Assembly: GCA_030647095.1 (NCBI GenBank)
Contig: JAUSKH010000049.1
Coordinates: forward strand, 1 to 35,239
DNA length: 35,239 nucleotides
Direction: 5' to 3'
From: Nanobdellota archaeon
GTDB lineage: Archaea; Nanobdellota; Nanobdellia; Pacearchaeales; GW2011-AR1
The position numbers and the translations under genes are program-made. Shown here in pieces: positions 1 to 8,940 of this stretch (its first letter is position 1; each line of letters begins with the position of its first letter). The notes beneath the pieces are model-generated. The model made no database searches and was not told the origin of the DNA. It worked only from the letters and a program-made list of their open reading frames with translations.

Positions 1-24
1 AATATTATGGAGAATAAAGAATGA
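1..24 (+). CDS. Possible 3' end of an upstream CDS (partial) overlapping the next start codon (ATGA)
   Basis: Open frame ending in TGA at 22-24, overlapping the ATG at 21; too short to identify. Confidence 0.3.
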   Translation, partial: NIMENKE

Positions 25-713
25 GCATCTTAAGAAATAAGAATAACGGCTGGGTAAAATACTGGCAAGACAGAGTTAGTACTGGAGGTAATTATTATGG
101 TAAAAAAACTTATAGTGCTGATAGGATAATAAAAATTCTAAATATACAAAAGAACGACACTGTCTTAGATATAGGCTGTGCAAAAGGCGCCCACTTAACT
201 GATATTAAAGATAAAACAAAAGCAAAATGCTACGGTATAGATATATCTTCTATAGCCATTAGTCTTAACACAGATAAAAGAATAGCTCTAAAAGTAGCAG
301 ATATGGAAAAAACAGGTTATAAAGAAAATAAATTCACAAAAGTTTTTTCCCTAGGTACTTTTGAACACACTCCACGCTCTCTTTCTGTGTTCAAGGAGTT
401 AAATAGAATAATGAAGAAAGATGGTGTCGCTCTAATAACTGTTCCAAACAAATACGCTTTCAATCATATAACTAAAAATATAAAGATGGTTATAGGCACT
501 TGGGATTTAGGATATGAAAGGAGCTTTACTAGAGGGGAACTAAGAAGAATCTTCGCACGTTCAGGTTTTAAGCTTGAAAAGTATTGGGTAGACCCACATA
601 TCCAAGTTGCAAACGTCTTTAACTACATGGATAATCGCTTAAATAAAATAAATAATAAACATTTTGGATTCTTTGTTTACACTGTTTTGAGAAAAGTAGA
701 AAATGTCCATTAG
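21..713 (+). CDS. SAM-dependent class I methyltransferase
   Basis: Motif I-like VLDIGCAKGAHL, then YGIDIS and FEHTPRSLSVFKELNRIMKKDGVALITVPN. Confidence 0.8.
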   Translation: MSILRNKNNGWVKYWQDRVSTGGNYYGKKTYSADRIIKILNIQKNDTVLDIGCAKGAHLTDIKDKTKAKCYGIDISSIAISLNTDKRIALKVADMEKTGYKENKFTKVFSLGTFEHTPRSLSVFKELNRIMKKDGVALITVPNKYAFNHITKNIKMVIGTWDLGYERSFTRGELRRIFARSGFKLEKYWVDPHIQVANVFNYMDNRLNKINNKHFGFFVYTVLRKVENVH

Positions 714-1449
714 AACTACTTATACTATTGATGTAGAACCTGACTTACACGATCATCAATATAAAGGAATAACTGAAGGTTTAAAAAAATTTGAGAAGAT
801 TTGTGATAAGCATAAAATAAAACCAATACTATTTGTCACAGCAGACTGTATTAAAAAATATCCAGAAATATTTAAAAGACTTGAGAAAAAAGGCTGGGAA
901 ATTTCTTTACATGGCTTTACACATAAAAGATTTGATGATATACCTTATAAAGAAAAAGAAGACGAAATAAAACAGTCCTTAACTTACTGGAAAAAATATC
1001 TCAACTCTAAGCCAAAAGGCTTTAGAGCACCCCAACACAGTATAGACGAGGATACTCTAGACTTATTAGAGAAATACGGCTTTGAATACGATTCCAGTCA
1101 AACACCACTAAACTTTCTACAACTTCTTTTTTTCCCACACAAATTCCCATTATGGATTAAAAGTTTTTTAACTCCTAGAAATCCATATAAAATAAGAAAA
1201 AATCTTTATGAATATCCTCCTTCCGCACTCAAAATTCCTTTTGTTTCCCTAACAGTTAGAGTTTTACCTAAACCTTTTCTTAGAGCATACATTGCACTCA
1301 TTAAAGCCTTCCATACTCATCCTATGTTCTATGCTCATTCATGGGATTTCATAAAGCTTCCAGAAAGCAGAATAGATAGGACTTTCCCATACACAAAGCT
1401 TTTAGATAAGCTAGATTACATAATATCTCTAGAAAATGAAAATCCTTGA
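703..1449 (+). CDS. Polysaccharide deacetylase (NodB-like) family protein
   Basis: TIDVEPD; ISLHGFTHKRFDD; GFRAPQHSIDEDTLDLLEKYGFEYDSS typical of the NodB homology domain. Confidence 0.8.
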   Translation: MSIRTTYTIDVEPDLHDHQYKGITEGLKKFEKICDKHKIKPILFVTADCIKKYPEIFKRLEKKGWEISLHGFTHKRFDDIPYKEKEDEIKQSLTYWKKYLNSKPKGFRAPQHSIDEDTLDLLEKYGFEYDSSQTPLNFLQLLFFPHKFPLWIKSFLTPRNPYKIRKNLYEYPPSALKIPFVSLTVRVLPKPFLRAYIALIKAFHTHPMFYAHSWDFIKLPESRIDRTFPYTKLLDKLDYIISLENENP

Positions 1450-2569
1450 ACTAACGAATTTCTCATCAGGCATCTGCGGAGTATGGTCTCGTGTAAAAGA
1501 GGAAGCTCTAAGACTCTCAAAAGAAGGACATCAAGTAGTTGTATTCACATCTAATCTTACTAAAGGTTCAAAAGAAATAGCAGCCTCACATGACAAAATC
1601 AATTTTATACTAATAAAAAGATTTCCTGCTAAAAAGTTAGGCGGAGAAAGTTATCTAAATTGGTATTCAGATACCACAGAAAATGAAATTTTCAAATTTA
1701 AACCAGATCTCATAATAGCGCACTCCTACCGTCACAGCCACACTCTTAGAGCTCTAAAAACAGCAAAAAAAATAGGCTCAAAAATCTTCCTTGTAACTCA
1801 TGCCCCATTTGTTGATAAGAATACAACCCGTTCTCTCCTAGCCAAATGGGCAGTTAAATATCATGATAGCGCATTTGGACCGAGTAGGAAATTAAATCAG
1901 TTTGATAAAATAATAGCAATAACTAAATGGGAATTTCCCTATCTAAGAGCGTTAGGCATCAAAAGAGAAAAAATAGCTTATATGCCTAATGGCATTCCAG
2001 AAGAATTTTTCTCACAAAAAAAATTAAAAGAGACTAATAAAATATTATTCTTAGGACGAGTCTCCCCAATCAAGGATCTAGAAACACTAATCAAAGCAAT
2101 AGCTCTAATAAGTAATAAGAGCATCAAGCTAGAAATACTAGGTCCAGCAGAAGAGCAATACATAGCTAAACTAAAACATCTAATAAAACATCTAAATCTC
2201 CAGCCAAGGATACTATTCTCTCCTCCAATTTTTGACATAAAAAAGAAAATTTCCAAAATTGATTCAGCAAAAATATTTGTTCTACCTTCAAAGCGTGAAG
2301 CAATGCCTCAATCACTTATAGAAGCCATGTCCCGTGAAAAAATAGTCATAGCCAGTAAAAACCCTGGCTCTAGTGATATCATCACAGAAGGCAAGAACGG
2401 CTATCTTTTTCCAGTCGGTGACGCAAAAGCGCTTGCTCAAAGAATAAATCTAGCTTTATCAAGCCCACATTCATCAATGAAAAAATCTGCCAGTGAATCA
2501 GTAAAACAGTTTTCCTGGGATAAAATTATTCAGAAACTAGACAAACTTATACTTACAGCTCATAATTAG
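1436..2569 (+). CDS. Glycosyltransferase family 4 (GT-B)
   Basis: PNGIPEEFF, FLGRVSPIKDLETLIKAI, PSKREAMPQSLIEAMSREKIVIAS, GYLFPVGDAKALAQRI. Confidence 0.85.
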   Translation: MKILELTNFSSGICGVWSRVKEEALRLSKEGHQVVVFTSNLTKGSKEIAASHDKINFILIKRFPAKKLGGESYLNWYSDTTENEIFKFKPDLIIAHSYRHSHTLRALKTAKKIGSKIFLVTHAPFVDKNTTRSLLAKWAVKYHDSAFGPSRKLNQFDKIIAITKWEFPYLRALGIKREKIAYMPNGIPEEFFSQKKLKETNKILFLGRVSPIKDLETLIKAIALISNKSIKLEILGPAEEQYIAKLKHLIKHLNLQPRILFSPPIFDIKKKISKIDSAKIFVLPSKREAMPQSLIEAMSREKIVIASKNPGSSDIITEGKNGYLFPVGDAKALAQRINLALSSPHSSMKKSASESVKQFSWDKIIQKLDKLILTAHN

Positions 2570-3245
2570 TAGGGTCTTCAATATTTGCCCAACAAAAACC
2601 TTTTTTCCTTAATCTACAAGCAAGACACTCACCACAATGCCTTCTTAATCCAACATAACAGCTAAATGTTTTATTAAAATCAACGCCTAATTTCAAACCA
2701 AGAATAATAATATCTTCCTTATCTTTCCTGATAAGCGGAGCATGAATTTTAAAATAATTAGAACACATTTCCTTACTAACAGAATTCATTTTATTTACAA
2801 ATTCCTGTGTCGCATCAGGAAAAGGTTCTTTACCTTCATTCTTAAAACCAACAAAAATATCACTTTTCTTCTTTTCTCTTACATAATTAGATTCAGCTAA
2901 AGCAAGAGCATACATCAAAAACACAGCATTTCTACAAGGAACATACCATTGTTCGCTTTCTTTGACAGTATTTCCAACACCTTTTTTATTCCTAATTTTA
3001 GAATTATCACCTTTGTTTATAAGAGAATCAGACAATTTAGCTAATTCATGAATCTTTATCTCTCTAAACTCTGCTTTAAGTTCCTTAGCACATCTTTTTG
3101 AAAATTCTCTTTCTTTCTTCAACGCCTTCTGATTATAATTAAAGAATAATACAACTATCTTATCATACCCTAATCTCTTCTTCACATAGTGAGCAGTTAC
3201 TATACTATCTAATCCTCCAGAACATAGTACAATTGCCTTTTTCAT
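2553..3245 (-). CDS. queC: 7-cyano-7-deazaguanine synthase (QueC)
   Basis: VLCSGGLDSIVTAH PP-loop; WYVPCRNAVFLMYALALAE; C-terminal CYVGLRRHCGECLACRLRKKGF zinc motif. Confidence 0.9.
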   Translation of the reverse strand: MKKAIVLCSGGLDSIVTAHYVKKRLGYDKIVVLFFNYNQKALKKEREFSKRCAKELKAEFREIKIHELAKLSDSLINKGDNSKIRNKKGVGNTVKESEQWYVPCRNAVFLMYALALAESNYVREKKKSDIFVGFKNEGKEPFPDATQEFVNKMNSVSKEMCSNYFKIHAPLIRKDKEDIIILGLKLGVDFNKTFSCYVGLRRHCGECLACRLRKKGFCWANIEDPTNYEL

Positions 3246-3295
3246 CAGATTTATGACTAAATAAACTTTATAAGTCTGTGTTTCTCTCTCGTTCT

Positions 3296-3490
3296 ATGAA
3301 GAAACTCGCAAAAGAACTAAAGAAAGGCGACAGCCTTCTAATAGGCGGAGAAAAACTATCCATAGAAATAATTGAGACTTCCGATATAGGTAAACAAGGC
3401 ACGCAAAAAGTCCGCCTAGAGGCAAAAAAGGCAAATGGTGAAAAAGTAGTTATCATAAGACCTGCAGATTACCCTTTTAATGTAGAATAA
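3296..3490 (+). CDS. Small stand-alone protein resembling the KOW-like N-domain of aIF5A/EF-P
   Basis: MKKLAKELKKGDSLLIGGEKLSIEIIETSDIGKQGTQKVRLEAKKANGEKVVIIRPADYPFNVE; start moved from 3278 to the internal ATG. Confidence 0.5.
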   Translation: MKKLAKELKKGDSLLIGGEKLSIEIIETSDIGKQGTQKVRLEAKKANGEKVVIIRPADYPFNVE

Positions 3491-3491
3491 A

Positions 3492-4397
3492 ATGATTGAT
3501 ATTATAATAACCTCCTATAAAGAACCAAAAGCCACAGTCAGGGCAGTTCAGGCATTTCTAAAACAAAAAATTCCAGGAGACTTTAGAATTTTTGTAGTTG
3601 ACCCATTTCCAGAAGTAGAAAAATTCATAAAAACAAATATAAAAAATAAGAATGTGCATTTCATCCTTGATCCTGGAGAAGGAAAAAGCTATGCTCTGAA
3701 TATGCTTTTTCAGGACTACGGCTCCCAAAATAAAGAAGATATATTCATCATGACTGATGGAGACGTATATGTTTCAGAAAATACAGTACAAGAAATTATT
3801 AAAACATTTAAAGACCCACAAATTGGTTGTATAACAGGCCATCCAATACCTATAGACTCAAGAAAAATAAAATATGGCTACTGGGCGCATCTTGCATTCG
3901 CAGGTATTCACAAAGTTCGCCAGCATCTTTCTAAAGAAAGAAAATTCTTTGAATGTTCAGGCTATCTATTTGCCATCAGAAAAGGAATCATCCTAGATTT
4001 TCCATTAGAAACTTCTGAAGATAGTATAATACCTTACTTATTCTGGAAAAAAGGGTATAAAATAGCCTATACAGAAAAAGCTGAAGTCTACGTTAAAAAT
4101 CCTGATAATTGGCACGATTGGCTAGCCCAAAAAATCAGAAATGTAAAAGCTCATGAAAACTTAAATAAAATATCTCCTGAAATGCCTAGAACAAAATCCT
4201 TTTTTAATGAAATTAAGCAAGGCTTCTTCTTTTCGCTTACCTTTTCCCAAAGCATCAAAGAATTCTTCTGGACCCTAGAGTTTTTCCCAGCCCGTCTTTA
4301 TATGTACCTTAAATCATTTAAAGAATTAAAGAAAGGTCACCCATATAATGACGGCTGGCGTGAAACAGAAATACACTCTACAAAACCTCTTGATTAA
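3492..4397 (+). CDS. Glycosyltransferase family 2
   Basis: IDIIITSYKEPKATVRAVQAF; IMTDGDVYVSENTVQEII; cation-binding DGD. Confidence 0.8.
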   Translation: MIDIIITSYKEPKATVRAVQAFLKQKIPGDFRIFVVDPFPEVEKFIKTNIKNKNVHFILDPGEGKSYALNMLFQDYGSQNKEDIFIMTDGDVYVSENTVQEIIKTFKDPQIGCITGHPIPIDSRKIKYGYWAHLAFAGIHKVRQHLSKERKFFECSGYLFAIRKGIILDFPLETSEDSIIPYLFWKKGYKIAYTEKAEVYVKNPDNWHDWLAQKIRNVKAHENLNKISPEMPRTKSFFNEIKQGFFFSLTFSQSIKEFFWTLEFFPARLYMYLKSFKELKKGHPYNDGWRETEIHSTKPLD

Positions 4398-4459
4398 GCT
4401 TCTTTAATAGAGAAAGATTCCTCAAGCACGACCCAGAATTCCTAATTGATACAGAAGAT

Positions 4460-4684
4460 TTATTTCTTAAGCGGCTCTCTAATAACTATTCTGTCTTTTT
4501 TAACTAAAGTCTCTATTTCTAATTCTGCATCTTCTAATTCTTTATAACCCTGTCTAATTAGTTCCGTACCTTCCTTAAATTTATTCATAGACTCTTTTAA
4601 GGGTATATTCCCAGATTCCAGACCATTAACAATTTTTTTGAGCCTTTCTAAATTTCCTTCAAATGAATCTTCCTTTTTTACCAT
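4460..4684 (-). CDS. xseB: Exodeoxyribonuclease VII small subunit
   Basis: SFEGNLERLKKIVNGLESGNIPLKESMNKFKEGTELIRQGYKELEDAELEIE; adjacent to xseA. Confidence 0.9.
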   Translation of the reverse strand: MVKKEDSFEGNLERLKKIVNGLESGNIPLKESMNKFKEGTELIRQGYKELEDAELEIETLVKKDRIVIREPLKK

Positions 4685-4685
4685 A

Positions 4686-5960
4686 TTATCTTTTTATTTT
4701 CTTAACTTCAGCTTCTAACTCTCCTTTATAGAATATTACATTTATATTATTATGTATTTTTACTTCGGTTGCACTTTTTATTATCCTATTTCCTTTCATT
4801 ACAATGCTATAACCTCTTTCAAGTATCGCATTAGGATTCAATGCAGATAATTTAGAGTCTAAAATTTCCAAACTTTTTCTTTTTAGACTCATACATTGAG
4901 ATATTTTTGTTTGAAGCATATATTCAAAACTGTCAATATTTTGATAATATGCGTGTATTGCTTCAAATGGATTTTTAAAAATAGGCCTGTTTGAAATTTC
5001 TTCTAGGCGAGATTTATTAATTTTTATTATATGACCTACAGCATTTAATATTCTTTCATTAAAATTATTTATTAATTTTTTCAGTTCGTTAATATCTGGC
5101 ACTGCTTTTTCAGCAGCAGCTGAGGGTGTTGGAGCCCTATAATCTGCAACAAAATCTGCTATTGTAAAATCTGTTTCATGACCTATTGCAGAAATTATTG
5201 GTATTTTAGATTGAAAAATTGCTCTTGCAACACTTTCTTCATTAAAGCACCATAAATCCTCTAATGAACCACCACCTCTTGCTAAAATAATTACATCCAC
5301 ATCATAATCCTCTTGATTTATTAATTCAATAGCGTTTACAATGGAGTTTGATGCTTCTTTTCCCTGAACAGGTGTAGGAACAATCAATAGTTTTACAAGA
5401 GGATATCTTCTTTTTAAAACATTTAAAACATCATGCATAACTGCCCCATTTAATGAAGTAATTAATCCAATTGTTTTTGGAAACTGGGGTAATTGTTTTT
5501 TATGCTCATTTAAGAATAATCCTTGTTTTTCTAATTTATTTTTTAATTGAATAAAAGCAAGATTTAATGACCCAATACCGTCTGGTTGTATTTCTTCAAT
5601 AATTAGGCTATATTTTCCATAAGGCTCATAAACATCTATGCCTCCTCTAACGATAACTTTCATTCCATGTTCTAACTTAAAATTTATATTTTCACAATTC
5701 TTTTTAAACAAAACGCAATTAATCTGACTTTGTTCATCTTTTAAAGTAAAATATATATGGCCTGAAGAATATAGTTTTGGAGAAGATATTTCTCCCCGCA
5801 AATAAAAATCTCCCAGTTTTTTATCCCCCTTTAATCTATTTTTTATATACCTAGTAATCTCAGAAACACTAAATATCCTTTTGTCTAGTAAATTTGAAGT
5901 TATAACCTGAGCATTAGATAAAAGATTTTTTTGTTTTTTACCAAATAGACCAAATGCCAT
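4686..5960 (-). CDS. xseA: Exodeoxyribonuclease VII large subunit
   Basis: FYLRGEISSPKLYSSGHIYFTLKDEQSQINCVLFK; ITSLNGAVMHDVLNVLKRRYP; ILARGGGSLEDLWCFNEE; AIGHETDFTIADFVADYRAPTPSAAAE. Confidence 0.95.
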   Translation of the reverse strand: MAFGLFGKKQKNLLSNAQVITSNLLDKRIFSVSEITRYIKNRLKGDKKLGDFYLRGEISSPKLYSSGHIYFTLKDEQSQINCVLFKKNCENINFKLEHGMKVIVRGGIDVYEPYGKYSLIIEEIQPDGIGSLNLAFIQLKNKLEKQGLFLNEHKKQLPQFPKTIGLITSLNGAVMHDVLNVLKRRYPLVKLLIVPTPVQGKEASNSIVNAIELINQEDYDVDVIILARGGGSLEDLWCFNEESVARAIFQSKIPIISAIGHETDFTIADFVADYRAPTPSAAAEKAVPDINELKKLINNFNERILNAVGHIIKINKSRLEEISNRPIFKNPFEAIHAYYQNIDSFEYMLQTKISQCMSLKRKSLEILDSKLSALNPNAILERGYSIVMKGNRIIKSATEVKIHNNINVIFYKGELEAEVKKIKR

Positions 5961-6053
5961 GATAATTAAAGAGGATGCAGTCTTTTATATCTTTTCTAGG
6001 AATATTTATCTAGCCGTCAAATATTAAAACTTCACCACTCTTACTTTTTTATC

Positions 6054-6164
6054 ATGAAAATACTTGATATCCCAAAACAAAACAGACCTAGAGAACGATT
6101 TTTAAAACTAGGCCCAGAAGCATTAAGTGATACAGAACTTTTTGCAATACTCCTAAGAACTTGA
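6054..6164 (+). pseudogene. radC: Truncated N-terminal fragment of a RadC/JAB-family DNA repair protein
   Basis: My translation: [36 protein letters not shown]; matches the RadC N-terminus up to LLRTG and then terminates. Confidence 0.75.
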
Positions 6165-6259
6165 AGCAGAGGTTAAGGATGGAGAGATTAGGCTAAAGAA
6201 AAAGCCAGAGAAGAAATAGAGGTTTAAATCATTGATTGGGCATCAAATAGTCTTTCTTG

Positions 6260-6314
6260 ACTATACGATACCATCGTATAGTAATGGCATAAACTATACT
6301 ATACCATCGTAAAG
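6260..6314. promoter_or_regulatory. Tandem operator-like sites upstream of the ATPase gene
   Basis: ACTATACGAT-ACC-ATCGTATAGT palindrome (6260-6282) and a near copy CTATACTATACCATCGTAAAG (6294-6314; 19/21 identical to site 1). Confidence 0.6.
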
Positions 6315-6343
6315 CTTAAAAGGGTAGAAATTATAGATATTCT

Positions 6344-7501
6344 ATGGAAATAGAAGCAGAGCTGTATAGGCAGAATCCTTGGTGGGAGAATAAATTCAAA
6401 GAAACGAGTTATCCTAGAGAGAAATATACTTCACAAATTTTAAAAAATTTAAAAACGAAGGAAATAATTCTCATAACTGGACTTAGAAGGATAGGCAAGA
6501 CAACTTTGATTATGCAGACTATTAAGCGTTTAATTGAAAATAAAATCAAGCCAGAAGATATTTTTTTTATCAGGATAGACTCTTTTAATCTCCTAGAGTT
6601 TAGCATCCATCAGCTTATAGAAGAGTATAGAAGAATCCACAAGAAAGCTTCTTCCGACTTCTTTTATTTATTTTTAGATGAAGTCTCGACAAGAGATAAT
6701 TTTGAACAGGAACTAAAAAGCATTTATGATAATGAAAATATCAAAGCCATTTGTTCCTCTTCTATTGCTACTTTGATGAGGGATAAGAAAGCCAGTTTGA
6801 CAGGAAGGACAAAAACTATTGAAGTGATGCCCTTGGACTTTCAGGAATTTTTAGAATTCAAAGAAGCAAAAATATCAAAGTCAGATTCTGCAAAACTGGA
6901 AAGCTATTTCAGAGATTATTTAAAAATTGGAGGTGTTCCATATTATGTTCTTACAGAAGATAAGTCTTACTTAAATGAACTGGTCGAAAGCATTATTTAC
7001 AAGGATATAATTGCATATCATAAAATAACTGCTGAAAAAACAATTAAGGAACTCTTTGTTCTTTTATGCCAAAGAGTTGGAAAACCTATGAGTTATAATA
7101 AAATTGCGGAAATCTTAAAGATTTCGGTAGATAGTGCAAAAAGATATGTTGGCTATTTTGAAAAAGCGTATTTATTTTATGTCGTTGACAGATACTCTAA
7201 ATCTCTCAATGAAAGAATAACTTCCCCCAAAAAGATTTATATTGGAGATGTGGGGATTAAAAATTGTATTACAGGATTTAAGGATTTAGGCGCAAGCTAT
7301 GAGAATTTAGTTTTTTTAAAAATCAAAGATAAAAATCCAGAATATTATCTTGAAAATTCGTCTGAAATAGACTTTATAACAAAAGATGAGCTAATTGAAG
7401 CGAAGTACAACAGTGGATTAGATGAGAAACAGAAAAAAGCATTTAAGTCTGTAAATATAAAAAATAAGATTATAGTTAATGGCTACTCTTTTTTTGTCTA
7501 A
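6344..7501 (+). CDS. AAA-family ATPase with DUF4143-like C-terminus
   Basis: LITGLRRIGKTTLIMQTIKRL Walker A; FYLFLDEVSTRDNFEQELKSIYDN Walker B; LTGRTKTIEVMPLDFQEFLEF; GGVPYYVLTED; C-terminal nuclease-like EIDFITKDELIEAKYN. Confidence 0.85.
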   Translation: MEIEAELYRQNPWWENKFKETSYPREKYTSQILKNLKTKEIILITGLRRIGKTTLIMQTIKRLIENKIKPEDIFFIRIDSFNLLEFSIHQLIEEYRRIHKKASSDFFYLFLDEVSTRDNFEQELKSIYDNENIKAICSSSIATLMRDKKASLTGRTKTIEVMPLDFQEFLEFKEAKISKSDSAKLESYFRDYLKIGGVPYYVLTEDKSYLNELVESIIYKDIIAYHKITAEKTIKELFVLLCQRVGKPMSYNKIAEILKISVDSAKRYVGYFEKAYLFYVVDRYSKSLNERITSPKKIYIGDVGIKNCITGFKDLGASYENLVFLKIKDKNPEYYLENSSEIDFITKDELIEAKYNSGLDEKQKKAFKSVNIKNKIIVNGYSFFV

Positions 7502-7599
7502 AGTGACTTTAGGTGGACGTTAGACAGAAATATGGTCTACAAAACCCATGGATTAAGTGCAAGGGTTATTGAATAAATAAGCCATCGATACAGCTAGAA

Positions 7600-8367
7600 C
7601 TATTTTAGAACGTATTTTCCTTTACCTTTAAACTGCAGGAGATTTTTATCTCTAAGAATCTGGAGCTGTTGCCTAATTTTATCCTTAACGTGGAAGTTAT
7701 TAGGATGTAACATTGCCAATGCTTTTTCATATTGGTAGATGTCTTGTAATGTAAAATCTTTTTTCTTGAGCTGATGGATAACGTTAAGGATATCAATTGT
7801 CCAGCTTCTTTCTATTAGAGGGGATTTTTTAATGAATTCTATCTTATGCCATTTTTCTTCTACAATTTTCCTTTGTAATATATTTCCATCTTGAATAATT
7901 GGGATTCTTCCTTCAGGAGGGATTTTTTCAAGTAGGACATTACAACCTATCCAACCAGCCCTCTTAGCTGATTCTGCAAGTGGTTTTCTCTTTTCTATAA
8001 CTTCAGGAGTGAAGAAGAAAGAGGGTACTAGGAAGAGGTTTTTCACGTAATAATCTACGGTATATTGTAAAAAGAAGAAGTTGGGTCTCATGTTTTGATG
8101 GATGGATTTTATCATTACTCCATAAGCACCATCGTTAATTTTCCTTCCAAAATTGGGTAGCTGGCTCTTTAACTGGAATTGTTCTTTACATTGAGAACAG
8201 GAAAAATCTGCGACAGGATTATTGTTTGCGAAAGGGGTTAGTTGTGAGTGGAGGCAATGTGGACAGAACATCTGTGAAGCCATCCATTGCTCAGTGAGAA
8301 CTCGTATTCTCTGGGAGTTGCTTTTGTACTTTACAAGCACGATAGGATTTGCTAGAGAGAGGTTCAT
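7600..8367 (-). CDS. DpnI-like methyl-directed (Gm6ATC) type IIM restriction endonuclease
   Basis: Close to DpnI from memory: YKSNSQRIRVLTEQW; FCPHC..NNNPVADFSCSQCKEQFQLKS; INDGAYGVMIKSIHQNMRPNFFFLQYT; RKPLAESAKRAGWIGCNVLL; DKIRQQLQILRDKNLLQFKGKGKY. Confidence 0.92.
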   Translation of the reverse strand: MNLSLANPIVLVKYKSNSQRIRVLTEQWMASQMFCPHCLHSQLTPFANNNPVADFSCSQCKEQFQLKSQLPNFGRKINDGAYGVMIKSIHQNMRPNFFFLQYTVDYYVKNLFLVPSFFFTPEVIEKRKPLAESAKRAGWIGCNVLLEKIPPEGRIPIIQDGNILQRKIVEEKWHKIEFIKKSPLIERSWTIDILNVIHQLKKKDFTLQDIYQYEKALAMLHPNNFHVKDKIRQQLQILRDKNLLQFKGKGKYVLK

Positions 8368-8427
8368 GGCAGAATATTATATTTAAATTACGGATCTATT
8401 TAAATACTGCCAAGATCAAATAAAAAT

Positions 8428-8706
8428 ATGAAGATTACTCAGACCACAATTCAGAAAACTTTCTACGTGCAAATTAAAGATAAGACTTATTATGTTGATT
8501 TTGTTAATTCAGATGACCACAATTTGAGTTTATTAAATAGAAATAACTGGGAAATATACGATGAGAGTCATGAAGAGTTAGACCTATATACGTATGATAA
8601 TACAAATAAGAAAAGAGCCAGAGAAATAAAAAAGAACTGGCAGCTTGCTAAAAAGCTGATAAACTTTTGTATAAAACATTTCAATGATTATGAACCCTTG
8701 AAGTAA
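8428..8706 (+). CDS. Hypothetical protein
   Basis: 92-aa ORF divergent from the DpnI homologue; no family recognised. Confidence 0.45.
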   Translation: MKITQTTIQKTFYVQIKDKTYYVDFVNSDDHNLSLLNRNNWEIYDESHEELDLYTYDNTNKKRAREIKKNWQLAKKLINFCIKHFNDYEPLK

Positions 8707-8839
8707 ATCCGAAAGAAAAACTGCCAGAATACTTGATTTAAATATGATCTTAATCATATAACCAATATAATGGTTAAATGATATTAAAACCTCACTAAAC
8801 CGAATAACTTTGCTTTATAAATACCGAAAAGCTTAAATC

Positions 8840-8940
8840 ACATGGATGGGTGGGTATATGAGACAGTAATGCGACTTGGCGTTTCGTCTCTTTTGATGAG
8901 ACAAAAAGTGTTACGGTTCTTAGAACCCTGGTTACTGTCT
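8840..8940. ncRNA. Candidate structured RNA or three-way-junction element
   Basis: Outer stem AGACAGTAA (8861-8869)/TTACTGTCT (8932-8940) encloses GTCTC-TTTTGAT-GAGAC (8886-8902) and GGTTC-TTA-GAACC (8915-8927); TATA-like CTTTATAAATA lies ~25-30 nt before the proposed start. Confidence 0.45.

Noticed and set aside
8861-8940. tRNA-like cloverleaf with a TTG 'anticodon' loop
   Set aside because: Closing stem is 9 bp, the T-arm-like hairpin has a 3-nt loop without TTCRA, there is no clear D-arm, and no normal tRNA consensus; kept only as a structured-RNA candidate
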